Shown: one piece after another, positions 19,635-29,385 of the stretch
Position numbering within the stretch: position 1 is the stretch's first letter
Layout of the letters: every line of letters begins with the position of its first letter
Source: CAVUWL01 sp963787415
GTDB taxonomy: Bacteria; Actinomycetota; Thermoleophilia; Solirubrobacterales; 70-9
Assembly: GCA_963787415.1 (NCBI GenBank)
Contig: CAWBCO010000006.1
Span: 186,001-250,000 of the forward strand
Direction: 5' to 3'
Length of the DNA stretch: 64,000 nt
Made by a program: the position numbers and the translations under genes
The notes under the pieces: generated by a model
Seen by the model: only the letters and a program-made list of their open reading frames with translations
Databases searched by the model: none
What the model was told of the DNA's origin: nothing

Positions 19635-22436
19635 CTATCCCCTCCTTTGGCGATGGGCTTGGTTGTGACTGTGCTGGCTACGTCGAGCACATTGAGTCTC
19701 GAGTTCAGGCGACTGGTTGGCTGAGAGGCCATTCTGGCCCGTAATGTTCGCGATCACGTGCAGAGGCTGGTCGCAGAGGTTGACCGAATTAATGAGGATG
19801 CCCTTCTTTCCTCCGTCAAGGGTTAGGCCGAATTTTGAAACCGGAGCGTCAGGAGGGGTTTCAAAAGCCGTTCGAAGCTGTCCATGCGTGCTTTCGACGT
19901 AGCCGACCAAGTTGATGTCGATCTGACCTCGGAGTGCGGCCACAATATCGGGGAGCTTTCGTTCACCGCCGTTGGCCCGCAGGTAGACCGGCCCTTCCAA
20001 CGGCTTTTCGAGGAGCGGCGTTTCAGCCTTCGCGTATCCGATCACGGAGCCGGATGGGCACTGGTCGGCATTGAACTGAACCCGCGTGCAGGGACTCTTG
20101 ATATGGGCGTTGTCGAGAAACTCGGAATGGGGAAGGGTCACCACCGCGCGCGCGGTGTTCGCATAGGCGGTCGAGTCCGGCGGGTAGGAAAGCACCGTGT
20201 GAAGGGATGGAATGCCGCCATGATTGGTGGAACCAGAGATCGAGGTCGTCAAGGTTGGTGCGAAGCCCAGATCGGTGCAATCGGCCACCTGGAACGGTTC
20301 AGAGGGTGTCGCGACCGAACCTTCGCTGCCATCGATCTCGGCACTAATTGACATCGGATCGCAATTGGTCGGATTCAGGGCAAAATTCGGCCGATTCAAG
20401 TTGACCAGTATCTGACGTAGCCGCAGGGGAATGCCTTCGATGATCTGCGGAAGAGGGTCGGACGCAGCTGTGATCTGCGCGGATTCCGGATTGACGCGCA
20501 AGGCGGCCCTGACAACCACATTGCCGAGGTCATAGGGTCCCGTAACGGCCGGCGTGATCACCGCGAGGGAGAGGGGAGCACCTCGATAGGGCCCGGACAG
20601 ATAGACCTTGCCCGGGAGGTACACGGGGTGGGTCCCGGCGCCGGCGCCAGCGGAGGAAGTGCCGATCTGACTTGTCTCCGGGCAGGTCGGGCTGGTCTCC
20701 TCGGCCAAGCCCGAATAGGTGGGGGCTGCTGCGGCGGCGAGCGCTGCATCAGAGCAGTAGGGAACCCCTTTGAGGGTGGCGATAAACCCAGCCGGGGTCC
20801 TCACGCTGAGACCGGACAGGCTCTGGTCGCCGTCAGGTCGAGTCAAATTGAGGGTGAAGGTAGTGTGGTCCCCCGCGGTTTTGTTCGTCACCCCTGCCTC
20901 GAACGTCGGTGCGAACGGCCGGCGTCCGACTGGACACGGTGCACCTCCAGGCCCGGAGTCCAAGGTGAAATATTGCAAGGAGGTCTGTTGGGACAATTCA
21001 GCGTCCCATGGAGTAAAGGTACTCTTGACCGGGAACGTCCCACATTGGGAAGGTGTCGCGAGAAGACCGCGCTCCGACCCGAACAAATGTATGTTGAAAT
21101 CTGAGAACGGGCTCTGGGGGAGTTCGGAAAAGGATGCGACGAGTTGACCGGTTTGAGGGTTGGGTTCCACAGTTCCAGCGATCTTCACATGGACACCGAA
21201 ACCGTTTGCAGTAAGGAAGAGCCGGTAGCGCTTCCCAGGCTGAGGCTGGCCGAGATAGACGAACCCCGGAAGCGGCCCCGGCAGCGCAGAGCTTTCGATC
21301 GACAAGGTGCCTACCTTCGAAAATTCCGGGCACTGGGCTTCTTCTGTAGTTCCGAACGATGCTTCACTATCTGAGCAGGAATCCTTACCATCGGCCGCGT
21401 TCGGATTGATCGAGAATCCTTCCGGTAAGGTGATCGTCGCGGCGCGGATCTCAGACGGTGATGGAACCGTGGGACTCTCATACTGCGGAACTTGGAGGTT
21501 GATCGCCAGACCGGAAGCCGTATCCGATTCTTCCGTGGTCGGCTGCGCGAACAAGCTTGGGTTGAAACCAAGTTGGTCGCAACCGGTGGTCGCCGGATAC
21601 GGCGCGCTGGCTTCAGAGGTGCCATTGTCGTAGGACAGGACGTTGATGGTCGCCGTGAGAGGGACCCCGCAGGTGGTCGGGTTATCCAGGAAGGGTATGC
21701 GGGGACTGTTGGAAGGTGTAGGGGTCACACATTCAGGACTGCCGGTCTGCGTAGTGTCACAACCCGGTGGAGAATACCGTTCGCCATCATGACTTGGATC
21801 GGCGGGCACTCCCCAGAGATTGATTCGCTGTGATTCCAGAGCAAAAATATGGGTGATATTCGTCGCTGTCAAAGTTAGCCCATAGTCACTTTGAGTCCGT
21901 GGATTGATGACGAGAAAGATCGGAAAATTGACGAGACCGATATTGAAGCCGATCAATCCAGGTTGACCGAAATGCGGTTCCAGATTGTAGATTGCGTCAT
22001 GGAAAGGAAAGGTCGCCTTTGTCATTGCAACTCCGACCTGGGAATCGATTGGACAATGCTGGGTGCCGAACTCAACCGCCGTACACTGGGGCGTCGCGTG
22101 CGGATTCGCGATGATTCCAGTTGGTGAGTCGACTCGAATCGTCCTCGCATCTTGGCAGTCACAGCTCGGAGGCGGAATATGCTGGCTGTTGCGAGTACCT
22201 ACTTCGAAAAAGGTCGAGATATTTGGATGACCGCCGGCCTGAGTACTGCTGGTACTAATTTCAAAGGCGAGCACAGGGGAGTTCGCGGTGGCCGGCGCTG
22301 CAATCACACAGCTCACGCCGCCGATCACCATGAGCCCCACGACCGCCGCAAGGCGCATCCGTAGCGATCCAACCGCAACACGAGCTCGAGCTCGGCGCAA
22401 CGCCCCTGTCCACGATTTCCGTCGATAAGACCTCAT
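19635..22436 (-). CDS. Large secreted repeat protein, class B (933 aa)
   Basis: Start 22436 overlaps the upstream stop by 4 nt (ATGA-type coupling). The N-terminus is Arg-rich, then has a hydrophobic stretch (LAAVVGLMVIGGVSCVIAAPATA). The class B modules are clear: TQAGGHPNISTFF, CPIDSQVG, TITLPEGFSINPNAADG, CPEFSKVGTL, PLPGFVYLGQP, ATPSQCGTF, CPETSQIGTS, YLPGKVYLSG, LNPTNC, CPSGSVIGYA. Similarity to the gene at 3185-5947 is high, including VITPAV(S/T)GPYDLGNVVVRAAL. The two operons therefore look like copies of one ancestral set. The C-terminus is basic (HSHNQAHRQRRG). I know of no assigned function for this family; a role as a partner of the class A proteins is inferred only from constant adjacency. 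Confidence 0.87.
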   Translation of the reverse strand: MRSYRRKSWTGALRRARARVAVGSLRMRLAAVVGLMVIGGVSCVIAAPATANSPVLAFEISTSSTQAGGHPNISTFFEVGTRNSQHIPPPSCDCQDARTIRVDSPTGIIANPHATPQCTAVEFGTQHCPIDSQVGVAMTKATFPFHDAIYNLEPHFGQPGLIGFNIGLVNFPIFLVINPRTQSDYGLTLTATNITHIFALESQRINLWGVPADPSHDGERYSPPGCDTTQTGSPECVTPTPSNSPRIPFLDNPTTCGVPLTATINVLSYDNGTSEASAPYPATTGCDQLGFNPSLFAQPTTEESDTASGLAINLQVPQYESPTVPSPSEIRAATITLPEGFSINPNAADGKDSCSDSEASFGTTEEAQCPEFSKVGTLSIESSALPGPLPGFVYLGQPQPGKRYRLFLTANGFGVHVKIAGTVEPNPQTGQLVASFSELPQSPFSDFNIHLFGSERGLLATPSQCGTFPVKSTFTPWDAELSQQTSLQYFTLDSGPGGAPCPVGRRPFAPTFEAGVTNKTAGDHTTFTLNLTRPDGDQSLSGLSVRTPAGFIATLKGVPYCSDAALAAAAAPTYSGLAEETSPTCPETSQIGTSSAGAGAGTHPVYLPGKVYLSGPYRGAPLSLAVITPAVTGPYDLGNVVVRAALRVNPESAQITAASDPLPQIIEGIPLRLRQILVNLNRPNFALNPTNCDPMSISAEIDGSEGSVATPSEPFQVADCTDLGFAPTLTTSISGSTNHGGIPSLHTVLSYPPDSTAYANTARAVVTLPHSEFLDNAHIKSPCTRVQFNADQCPSGSVIGYAKAETPLLEKPLEGPVYLRANGGERKLPDIVAALRGQIDINLVGYVESTHGQLRTAFETPPDAPVSKFGLTLDGGKKGILINSVNLCDQPLHVIANITGQNGLSANQSPELETQCARRSQHSHNQAHRQRRG

Positions 22437-25400
22437 CGGGTCCCTCTCCGCCTTTGACGTTGGTTACCGCGGCGGGATCCCCTGCGCCGCTTTCGATGCG
22501 CCTTGCCGCTGTGCTTGGCACCAGCATGATCAGAGGGGGGGAAATTCGCGCTGGGCCCAGGCGCTCCGTTGCTGGAAATGGCAGGGATCGTTGGAGCTAC
22601 GCTCCCGGCCCCATGGCACTCATCAGCCGCGGCACAGGGTGCGGGAAGCGGGACGAATGGGAAGCCTCCATCGGTGCGAGCGTCGTAGAACTTCAAAAAC
22701 GCCCCGTTATGGTCTTGCCCAACCAGCGTTTCGTAGGTCGAGAAATAGACGTTGACGCCGTCTGCGCTCGCTCCGGCGAGGCCAGCTGGCCGAACTTGAT
22801 TTGGCGTTACCTGCGCGTCCTCTGACCCGACGCCCGTGGTAATGAGCTGGGGGCGGCCTTCGACATACTCATAGACGTCGTGCAAGTGATTGGTATCCTG
22901 CGCAACCAAGGCATCCGGGGTAAAGAAGAATGTCCGGCCGTCATTGGTTAGGAATAGCCCGAACTCGCTACCTTCGACGCTTCCGGTTGGTGATTCCCCA
23001 TTGGGCATGCATGATACACACACGATCTTGCCCGTCGCCGGAGTATAGGTGTACATCTCCTGAAATCCGTCATTGCGGTAGGAAGTGATTTGATCGGCGG
23101 TGACGAACGCCATATGACTGCCATCTGGAGTGACTTGCATCCTGACTAGAGGGCCATTTGAACATCCGCCAGCTTCTGGATTGGGATTGCAGCCCGTGCC
23201 CGGCGGAAGGCTGGTCACGAACTGAACCCTTCCATCGCGGTAGACATACAGATTCTCTTCACCAGCGACGCCGTTGCCTCCTTCAAGCTGCTCGGGAGAG
23301 TAGAAATACACTTCGCCGCTTTCGGTAGCGAAGGCGCTGTCGGTTCCGGTCTTAGCCGTGACTATCGGAACCACATTGCACTTTTCCGTCCACGACGCGG
23401 AGCAGCTATCAGTGCTGCCCGGTTCACCGGAATTGCCGGGGTTGTCGCCACCTGAGAGAAGGGTGATCGGTTTACCTTCGAGCTGGCCGCGTTCGCTCCA
23501 CATATATAGATCTGTGCTGCTGTCTTTATCACCGGGGGTAAGTTGGCCAGGAGACGTAAAAAACACTTTCGAGCCATCGGATGTCATCCCCACATAGCTG
23601 ACTTCTTCTCCATCTGACACTTCGTAGGTGACGGAGTCGTCGACGCGCATGTAGAGGCGCACCCCAGACAACCCATTGGTGGACATAAGGATGTGCGACC
23701 CATCGGTCGACACGCCAGGGTCATGTTCAGTCGGATAGGACGCCGGCGGGTTTCCTCCGGAGGGCTGTGAGGCGCCAGGAAACAGAATATATTCACCCGT
23801 GGTCCCTTGCTTCCCAGGCTGCTGTTCGATTGGGGTACCCGCAGCCGTTGTCGAGATCATCGCGGTTTCACCTGTGTTTGTGTTGTAGTCATAGGCAGAT
23901 CCAGGTGGAGTGGTTTTTCCATTAGGCGTGAACGCGACGTTTCTCGATGAAAATGCGAGATGGCTAAAGTCTGGAGACGGCTGATATGAACCGATCGTGG
24001 CGTCCGCATCCGGGACCGTTGTGCCTACCCCTTCAGGCCAGCGGCCAAGGCTGTTCCCTTCTGAGTCCCATACGTATGGTGCGAACGAGGGTGGCTGTTC
24101 CACCCCACCCAGGGGTTCGGTGGGGAAATCGATGAATTTGGTGAGCGAGAGATTGCCAAACAGGGTTTCCTCCGCAGCCACTTCGTCACCCTTTAGGCCA
24201 ACGTATTTTGTCACCCAGCCCGTCGCCGTTCTGGTCGAGACATAGGTATCGACAGCATCACCATCTGGGGGATCCGTTCCGGTTATCGCACCCAGACCGC
24301 CGACAAATCCGAACCGAGCAGGATTTGTCGCATAAGGGGCGTCTAGGCCATTCGGAAAGATAATTACATTGCCGGCGTTTTCAGGGGAAACGAGCTCGTA
24401 TGCACGGCAGTCGGGAAGATAGGAACTTCCCGTTTGCTGCCGGAGGGTTTCATTGGGACAGGGTGGCGGAAGGAAATTGAAAGTTTGGTCTTCGGTCGTA
24501 GTGGTGCCGAATGGATTCGTGGCAACCACGCGAAAGTGATAGATCGCACCTTCCCGTAGGCCACTTAGGTGTACGGTGAGGTTTTGGGTGGAGACGCCCG
24601 AGCCTATATCGCTGGCCGGGACGGGCGCGCTGGAGCCGTAGGCCGCCGAGGTGCCGTATTCGAAGCTATAAGTCGTATCGTTCCCGTCGGGATTGATTTC
24701 TGCATTCAGGGCTGCACCGGTAAGACTGACTTCCGAGGCATACACGTTGGAAATGATGGGTGCGCCGGTTGAAAACGTTGCGGGTTCGGTTTGGCTTTCC
24801 TCACCGTTCGACGCCACCAGGCGATAGTGGTAGAGGCCACCCGCAACGAGGCCGCTGAGATTCCCGGTGACGGCAGATTTGGATGCGTAGGGAGTACCTG
24901 GCAGGCATGGGACGGACGACGCATTTTCAAAGGCCGTGGCCCTATATCCGTGATCGATGACATATTCAAAATGGCACCCAGTGACACTGCCACCCCCAGC
25001 CGGATCGACTTCGCCGACCAAGGTGGCCGATGTCGCGGTGATATTTTCGGGCGTGCCGATCGATAGGTCTGGGGTTATAAATCTCGTGAATAGCTCCGCG
25101 GAGTTCGATGGGTTATCCGCGACGTAGAGCGCGGATCCAGACGCATTCAGGGCAATGCCGTAGGCTTCGCCGAGCGACCCAAATGAATGGCCGATCCGTT
25201 CGCCTTTTTCGGAAAATCTGGCCACCTGACGCTGTTCGGCTACGAACACTTCGCCAGATTCGGGATCGACGGCGACACCGTTGGCGCTATTGGGATCCAA
25301 GGTAGTGAACGAAGTGCAGGTCGCATGGCAGGTACCGGTGTCGAAGACAATCATCGAAGACTCCTGAGCGACGTAGAGAGATCCGGTTGCATCGCTAATC

Positions 25401-26050
25401 GCAAGGCCGATGGGGCCGTTGGTCCCGATGTAGGTATTGCCCGCATACGCGCCAGAGGATTCGAGCTCGTAGACCCGATTTGGTTCGATTGTACCGACGA
25501 ATAGATGTCCCGTCACGGGGTCGACGGCGATACCCACAGGGTGTCCTTGAATCGTTACATTCGTAATGTGGAACGTTTGCTGCACCCCGGCAGCATTGAA
25601 CGCAAAGACTCCGCCGGATATGTTGGTCACATAGACGTCACCAGTCGTTGCGTCTACTGCGACTCCGTAGGCGTATTCCAGTCCGGGAGCGCTCAGTGTT
25701 GACTCCGGAGCTTCATTACCCGCGGCCTCGGCGGCCGTGAACTTATTCACGACGGAACCGTCCGTGACGTAGATATCCCCGCGGGAGGCATACGCAGGAT
25801 TTGTCGATTGATCCACTGCCAAGCCGACAGGATTGGGGCCTTGGTTCAACCCCTCATCGAAGGGACCTGATGCCACATAGGTGAACGCCGCTTGAGCGCT
25901 CGCGGCAGGCACCAGTAGTGCAAGCGCAGCAATCGCGCAGACGGAAATCGTTGCTGCAATGCAATTTTGGCGAAGCCAGCCTTGCATACAGCCCCTCGAT
26001 GGGACATCGAGCTCTGCAGATGATCTCGCTGTGAGAACCGACCTAGGCAT
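22433..26050 (-). CDS. Secreted NHL/Fn3-like/TolB-like surface protein, class A (1205 aa)
   Basis: The start at 26050 overlaps the preceding stop by 8 nt. A signal-like segment (ISVCAIAALALLVPAASAQA) begins about 35 residues in, so a downstream start is possible. NHL repeats lie at about 55-320 (GDIYVTDGSVVNKF, GDVYVTNISGG, GHLFVGTIEPN, GSLYVAQESS). Two Fn3-like modules follow (GGLYHYRLVAS, AIYHFRVVATN). LPDCRAYELVSP lies near residue 550 and TolB-like blades follow (GSHILMSTNG, GSKVFFTSPGQL, GEVYFYSPEQL, GVNVYFSTYETL). CAAADECHGAG near 1143 precedes a basic tail (SGKAHRKRRRGSRRG). It matches the operon 1 gene at 5973-9440 module for module, supporting duplication of the locus. Extracellular location is inferred. 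Confidence 0.88.
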   Translation of the reverse strand: MPRSVLTARSSAELDVPSRGCMQGWLRQNCIAATISVCAIAALALLVPAASAQAAFTYVASGPFDEGLNQGPNPVGLAVDQSTNPAYASRGDIYVTDGSVVNKFTAAEAAGNEAPESTLSAPGLEYAYGVAVDATTGDVYVTNISGGVFAFNAAGVQQTFHITNVTIQGHPVGIAVDPVTGHLFVGTIEPNRVYELESSGAYAGNTYIGTNGPIGLAISDATGSLYVAQESSMIVFDTGTCHATCTSFTTLDPNSANGVAVDPESGEVFVAEQRQVARFSEKGERIGHSFGSLGEAYGIALNASGSALYVADNPSNSAELFTRFITPDLSIGTPENITATSATLVGEVDPAGGGSVTGCHFEYVIDHGYRATAFENASSVPCLPGTPYASKSAVTGNLSGLVAGGLYHYRLVASNGEESQTEPATFSTGAPIISNVYASEVSLTGAALNAEINPDGNDTTYSFEYGTSAAYGSSAPVPASDIGSGVSTQNLTVHLSGLREGAIYHFRVVATNPFGTTTTEDQTFNFLPPPCPNETLRQQTGSSYLPDCRAYELVSPENAGNVIIFPNGLDAPYATNPARFGFVGGLGAITGTDPPDGDAVDTYVSTRTATGWVTKYVGLKGDEVAAEETLFGNLSLTKFIDFPTEPLGGVEQPPSFAPYVWDSEGNSLGRWPEGVGTTVPDADATIGSYQPSPDFSHLAFSSRNVAFTPNGKTTPPGSAYDYNTNTGETAMISTTAAGTPIEQQPGKQGTTGEYILFPGASQPSGGNPPASYPTEHDPGVSTDGSHILMSTNGLSGVRLYMRVDDSVTYEVSDGEEVSYVGMTSDGSKVFFTSPGQLTPGDKDSSTDLYMWSERGQLEGKPITLLSGGDNPGNSGEPGSTDSCSASWTEKCNVVPIVTAKTGTDSAFATESGEVYFYSPEQLEGGNGVAGEENLYVYRDGRVQFVTSLPPGTGCNPNPEAGGCSNGPLVRMQVTPDGSHMAFVTADQITSYRNDGFQEMYTYTPATGKIVCVSCMPNGESPTGSVEGSEFGLFLTNDGRTFFFTPDALVAQDTNHLHDVYEYVEGRPQLITTGVGSEDAQVTPNQVRPAGLAGASADGVNVYFSTYETLVGQDHNGAFLKFYDARTDGGFPFVPLPAPCAAADECHGAGSVAPTIPAISSNGAPGPSANFPPSDHAGAKHSGKAHRKRRRGSRRGNQRQRRRGTR

Positions 26051-28808
26051 GCCGGTGACCTCGTGAATGGCGTTTCGGTCGATGCGTCTTCTTCACGCAT
26101 TTGCCCTGCTTGCGGATAAATCCGTGCTTGCACTTTTCGGGCTGAGTCGTCTTCGGCGATTCGGACGGTGCGGTCGTAAACGACTGGTCAGCACTTGGTG
26201 CTGCGCCCCATTCGTTGGCCGCGACCACACGGAAGTGATAGGTCGTCCCCGGCGCTAGATCAGAGAGCTGCACCGTCGCAACATGTCCCGCGTCGTCGCT
26301 CCCGATAACGCCGCTCTCCGATGTCTTCCCCCCGTAAGAGGGGGAGGGTCCATATTCAAAATGCTCAGTCGTGGGACTAAGGTCGGGATCGATCGTGGCC
26401 GAAAGCGTGGCAGCCGTTTGGGAGACCGATGAAGCCGAGCTGGCGTTGACCCTCGGGGGTCCTGGTGTCTTAAAGGTTTCCGCGGGTCCGTTGACGACTC
26501 CCGCAAAGTTCACCGCGACTGCTTGAAAATAATAGGTCGTATCAGCCGCCAACCCAGTTACTTCGCTGGTTGCAGAATGGCTGACGTTGTCCAGTCCATC
26601 TAAGGTCATGGCTGGAGTGCGTAAACCGAGGGATGGGCTCGTACCGTAGTCGAAGTGATATATCGTGGTTCCGAATCCGGCGGCGATCGAGGCGTTTAAG
26701 TGGACTGTTCCCTGCTTGGCGTCTGACGAGGACGTTGACGAGATCGTTGGCAGCAGGGGCACAGTCGTGAAAACTTCGTCCGGACCTGGGTTTGTCCCAG
26801 CGTTGCTTTTAGTAACCACTCGAAAATGGTAGGTAGCGCCGGGCAGAAGGCCGGTAAGGTGGGCATGTGCTTCCGACTGCGAAGTGATCGGGTTACCGGC
26901 GGTTCCGATCTGTACTTCTCCTTCGCTTAAACAAGGCAGTACACCAAGGTCGTAGCTTCCTACTCCGACTCCATATTCGAACTCGCATGAAACGATGTTT
27001 CCTGCCCCGTTTGGAGCGATGTTGGCGTGAATGGTGGCCGACCCGAGCGGTCCTTCAACGGCTGGGACGCTGTAATCCGTGGTGGGACGTGAACCGATAA
27101 GCGGCACAGGGAGGGTGGTAAAACTCTGGTCCGATCCGAAGGTTCTGCCGATCGCGTTGCTCGCAACAATTCGGTAGTGGTAGGTAGTGGTCGGCTTCAG
27201 GTCGGTGAGGTCGAAGGTTTTATTTTCGGGTCCGACCGCCGACCCTGCATCAATCCCGGGGGGCATTTCGGTGGTGTGGCCGTAAATGGTGGTGAGCCCC
27301 CACTGAAAATAATAATGAGTATCTTCGCCATCACCGATCCAAGAGCCGGTCAGCGTCGCCGAGGTGCCCACTACATTTTCTGCCGGACCGGTTGTGAGAT
27401 TTTCGACCGCGCGAAGCGTGTGAAAGCTACGTCCGGGAGATTTGGTCTCCCCGATTCCGTTGCCCGCCGCCAATCGATAGTAGTAGGTAGAGTCGTTCGT
27501 GAGGTTAGCGATCTGTGCGGTGACGTCTGTTGGAGTTGAATATGGAGTCGCGGGTTGACACGGCGCCGATAGTCCGTATGCCGGCGTTGGTCCATATTCG
27601 AATGTGCATTCAGTGATAGTGCCTCGACCGTGAGGATCGACATGGCCACTGAGAGTGACCGTCGTTTTGCCGAGTTCAGTTTCCGCCACGCCGGTAATAG
27701 CTGGAGCTGTGGCGCTGAATACTGCGATGTCACCCGCCCCCGTGTTTGCTACGTACGTGCTACCCGAAGAGCCCGAAATGGAGATTCCCTCCGGGTCGGA
27801 GAGGTCCCCTTTGCCGAATTCGTCCAGCGGACTGCATTCATTGCCGCAATTGAGGCCAAAGTGATTGACAAAGCCGCCTTCGCCAGCCTGGACGACGTAG
27901 AGATCACCGCTCAATGGGTCTATAGTGAGGCCGGTGGCGTCTTCGCGATGGTCAAGGTTTTCGGCAAGGTCTTGGCTTGATTCGGAGAATTTCGTGACGT
28001 TCGGCGTTCCATCTACCTTGTATAGGTTGCCTTCGACGTCTTGAGCCAAGCCGCGGGCGGAGTCTCCTCGCGGGGCTTCGAAGAAGCCGACTCGCACCCC
28101 GGTTTCGAGGTAGCGAAAGATGTCGCCCGCAAGGACGAATAGTTCGCCGTTCGGATTCACCTCGACTCCCTCGAGACCGAAATCCGGATAGGGGTTAAGC
28201 TGGCCACCGTTGGCCCAGCCGGTGACGAGTTCCCCTGATGAGTCGAACTTAGTTACGAGTTCGTCGGCCGGGTCGGCGACATATACATCGCCGGCTGAGG
28301 CCCCAGATGAGTTATCGACCGCAAGCAGGAGACGTTCGGTCGGGACTCCTTCTTCTATGAAAGCCCCGTCAAAGGCTCCAGGCGAGGTGCCCTCAGTCCC
28401 CGGCTGGCATTTATCTGCGGGGTGGCCGGAATCCGGGCAGAGGTCCTGTTCGGATTGGGGTCTCGATTCTTCCACCGCGGTCTTGTTGACGTTCTTGCCG
28501 AACATCAAGATGAATTCTCCGGCCGGGCTAAATTTCTCAATCCGATGGTTTGCCGGGTCGGAGGCGTAGATATCGCCGCTCGATTCGTCGACCGCGACAT
28601 CAGAGGGATTTTTCAGCGGGTAGGGGTTCGAGGGGATGGAGCTGGCGGCGCCGAACGTAGTGACAAAGACGTGACTGCTGGCCGCCTGCGCGGCGGGCGC
28701 GAGAAGAAGACCGCTGACCACCACGACCACGGCGCTATGCAGCGAGCGAATGATTCGGCCTCGCTCGGATCGAGGAAGAATCAGATTGCGAGCGCCTGCT
28801 TGGATCAC
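26043..28808 (-). CDS. Secreted NHL protein with five Fn3-like modules (921 aa)
   Basis: First gene of surface operon 2. After a basic start, the hydrophobic segment VVVVVSGLLLAPAAQA suggests export. NHL repeats occupy about residues 45-330 (PSDVAVDESSGDIYASD, GDVYVADPADEL, GDLYVVQAGEGG, GSTYVANTGAGDI). Five consecutive Fn3-like modules of about 95-115 residues follow, each with a G-x-T-x-Y-x-F-(E/D/Q)-(Y/W)-G strand and a TTYHYR or TTYYFQ strand. Unlike its operon neighbours it lacks the CRAYELVSP block and the TolB-like half. It ends with CKHGFIRKQGKCVKK and a basic tail, a motif also seen in the 1257-aa protein. It may be the stalk-like member of the set; that is inference. Confidence 0.88.
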   Translation of the reverse strand: MIQAGARNLILPRSERGRIIRSLHSAVVVVVSGLLLAPAAQAASSHVFVTTFGAASSIPSNPYPLKNPSDVAVDESSGDIYASDPANHRIEKFSPAGEFILMFGKNVNKTAVEESRPQSEQDLCPDSGHPADKCQPGTEGTSPGAFDGAFIEEGVPTERLLLAVDNSSGASAGDVYVADPADELVTKFDSSGELVTGWANGGQLNPYPDFGLEGVEVNPNGELFVLAGDIFRYLETGVRVGFFEAPRGDSARGLAQDVEGNLYKVDGTPNVTKFSESSQDLAENLDHREDATGLTIDPLSGDLYVVQAGEGGFVNHFGLNCGNECSPLDEFGKGDLSDPEGISISGSSGSTYVANTGAGDIAVFSATAPAITGVAETELGKTTVTLSGHVDPHGRGTITECTFEYGPTPAYGLSAPCQPATPYSTPTDVTAQIANLTNDSTYYYRLAAGNGIGETKSPGRSFHTLRAVENLTTGPAENVVGTSATLTGSWIGDGEDTHYYFQWGLTTIYGHTTEMPPGIDAGSAVGPENKTFDLTDLKPTTTYHYRIVASNAIGRTFGSDQSFTTLPVPLIGSRPTTDYSVPAVEGPLGSATIHANIAPNGAGNIVSCEFEYGVGVGSYDLGVLPCLSEGEVQIGTAGNPITSQSEAHAHLTGLLPGATYHFRVVTKSNAGTNPGPDEVFTTVPLLPTISSTSSSDAKQGTVHLNASIAAGFGTTIYHFDYGTSPSLGLRTPAMTLDGLDNVSHSATSEVTGLAADTTYYFQAVAVNFAGVVNGPAETFKTPGPPRVNASSASSVSQTAATLSATIDPDLSPTTEHFEYGPSPSYGGKTSESGVIGSDDAGHVATVQLSDLAPGTTYHFRVVAANEWGAAPSADQSFTTAPSESPKTTQPEKCKHGFIRKQGKCVKKTHRPKRHSRGHRHA

Positions 28809-29385
28809 CTTGCCGACGCCTCCGCCTCGGAAAGGCGGACCACCTTGCTCGCAGGGCGCTGACCCAGCAAATCAAGGTCAGATTTCCCTGAGGCGCCCGC
28901 CGGGGCAACGCGCGAAGCCGGTTGGTCCGCAGGGAAGCATACGGGAGACCGAACCGAGCCGATGGCTCGATCTGCGGTGAAGCCCGAAACAGATTCGGAC
29001 GATGTCCTCACGTAGCGACTCCTCTGCCGTGGCTTCCCGTTCATTGGCCCCGATCCACTTCGTGGATTCCCTGGCCCCGGTCCGGGTCAGCCGGTTCATA
29101 TCTTCTCCTGGCCTTGAACACGTCATCCTCACCAAAGTATCGGAGCGCTCCGCGGGCCGATGTGGATCAAAGCACATTCGGACCACAAACGCAAGGTCGT
29201 CCACGAAGTTAACCTCGCTCCCGGTACGCAAATGCAACATCAAATGGCTTAAAGCGGGGAGAAAACCGGCCTATCAGCAGCTCGGCGGCTGGACTTTTTA
29301 AAAACAATTACGTACCGTAAATTATATTCTTTCAAAACGAAGACGTACCGCTGAGACGCCTCAGGCGGGCTATGGTCGCCGCGCG
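28809..29385. promoter_or_regulatory. Divergent control region, surface operon 2 / TetR pseudogene, with operator-like palindrome
   Basis: Most of this 577-bp region shows nothing I can name. At 29290-29340 it turns strikingly AT-rich. TATAAT on the minus strand (29321-29326) is a perfect -10 hexamer for the leftward operon. It directly abuts the palindrome TTACGTACCGTAA (29308-29320). The word ACGTACCG recurs as a direct repeat at 29310-29317 and 29343-29350, 33 bp apart, about three helical turns. This is the arrangement expected for a TetR operator over a promoter, but binding is inferred. Confidence 0.45.
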
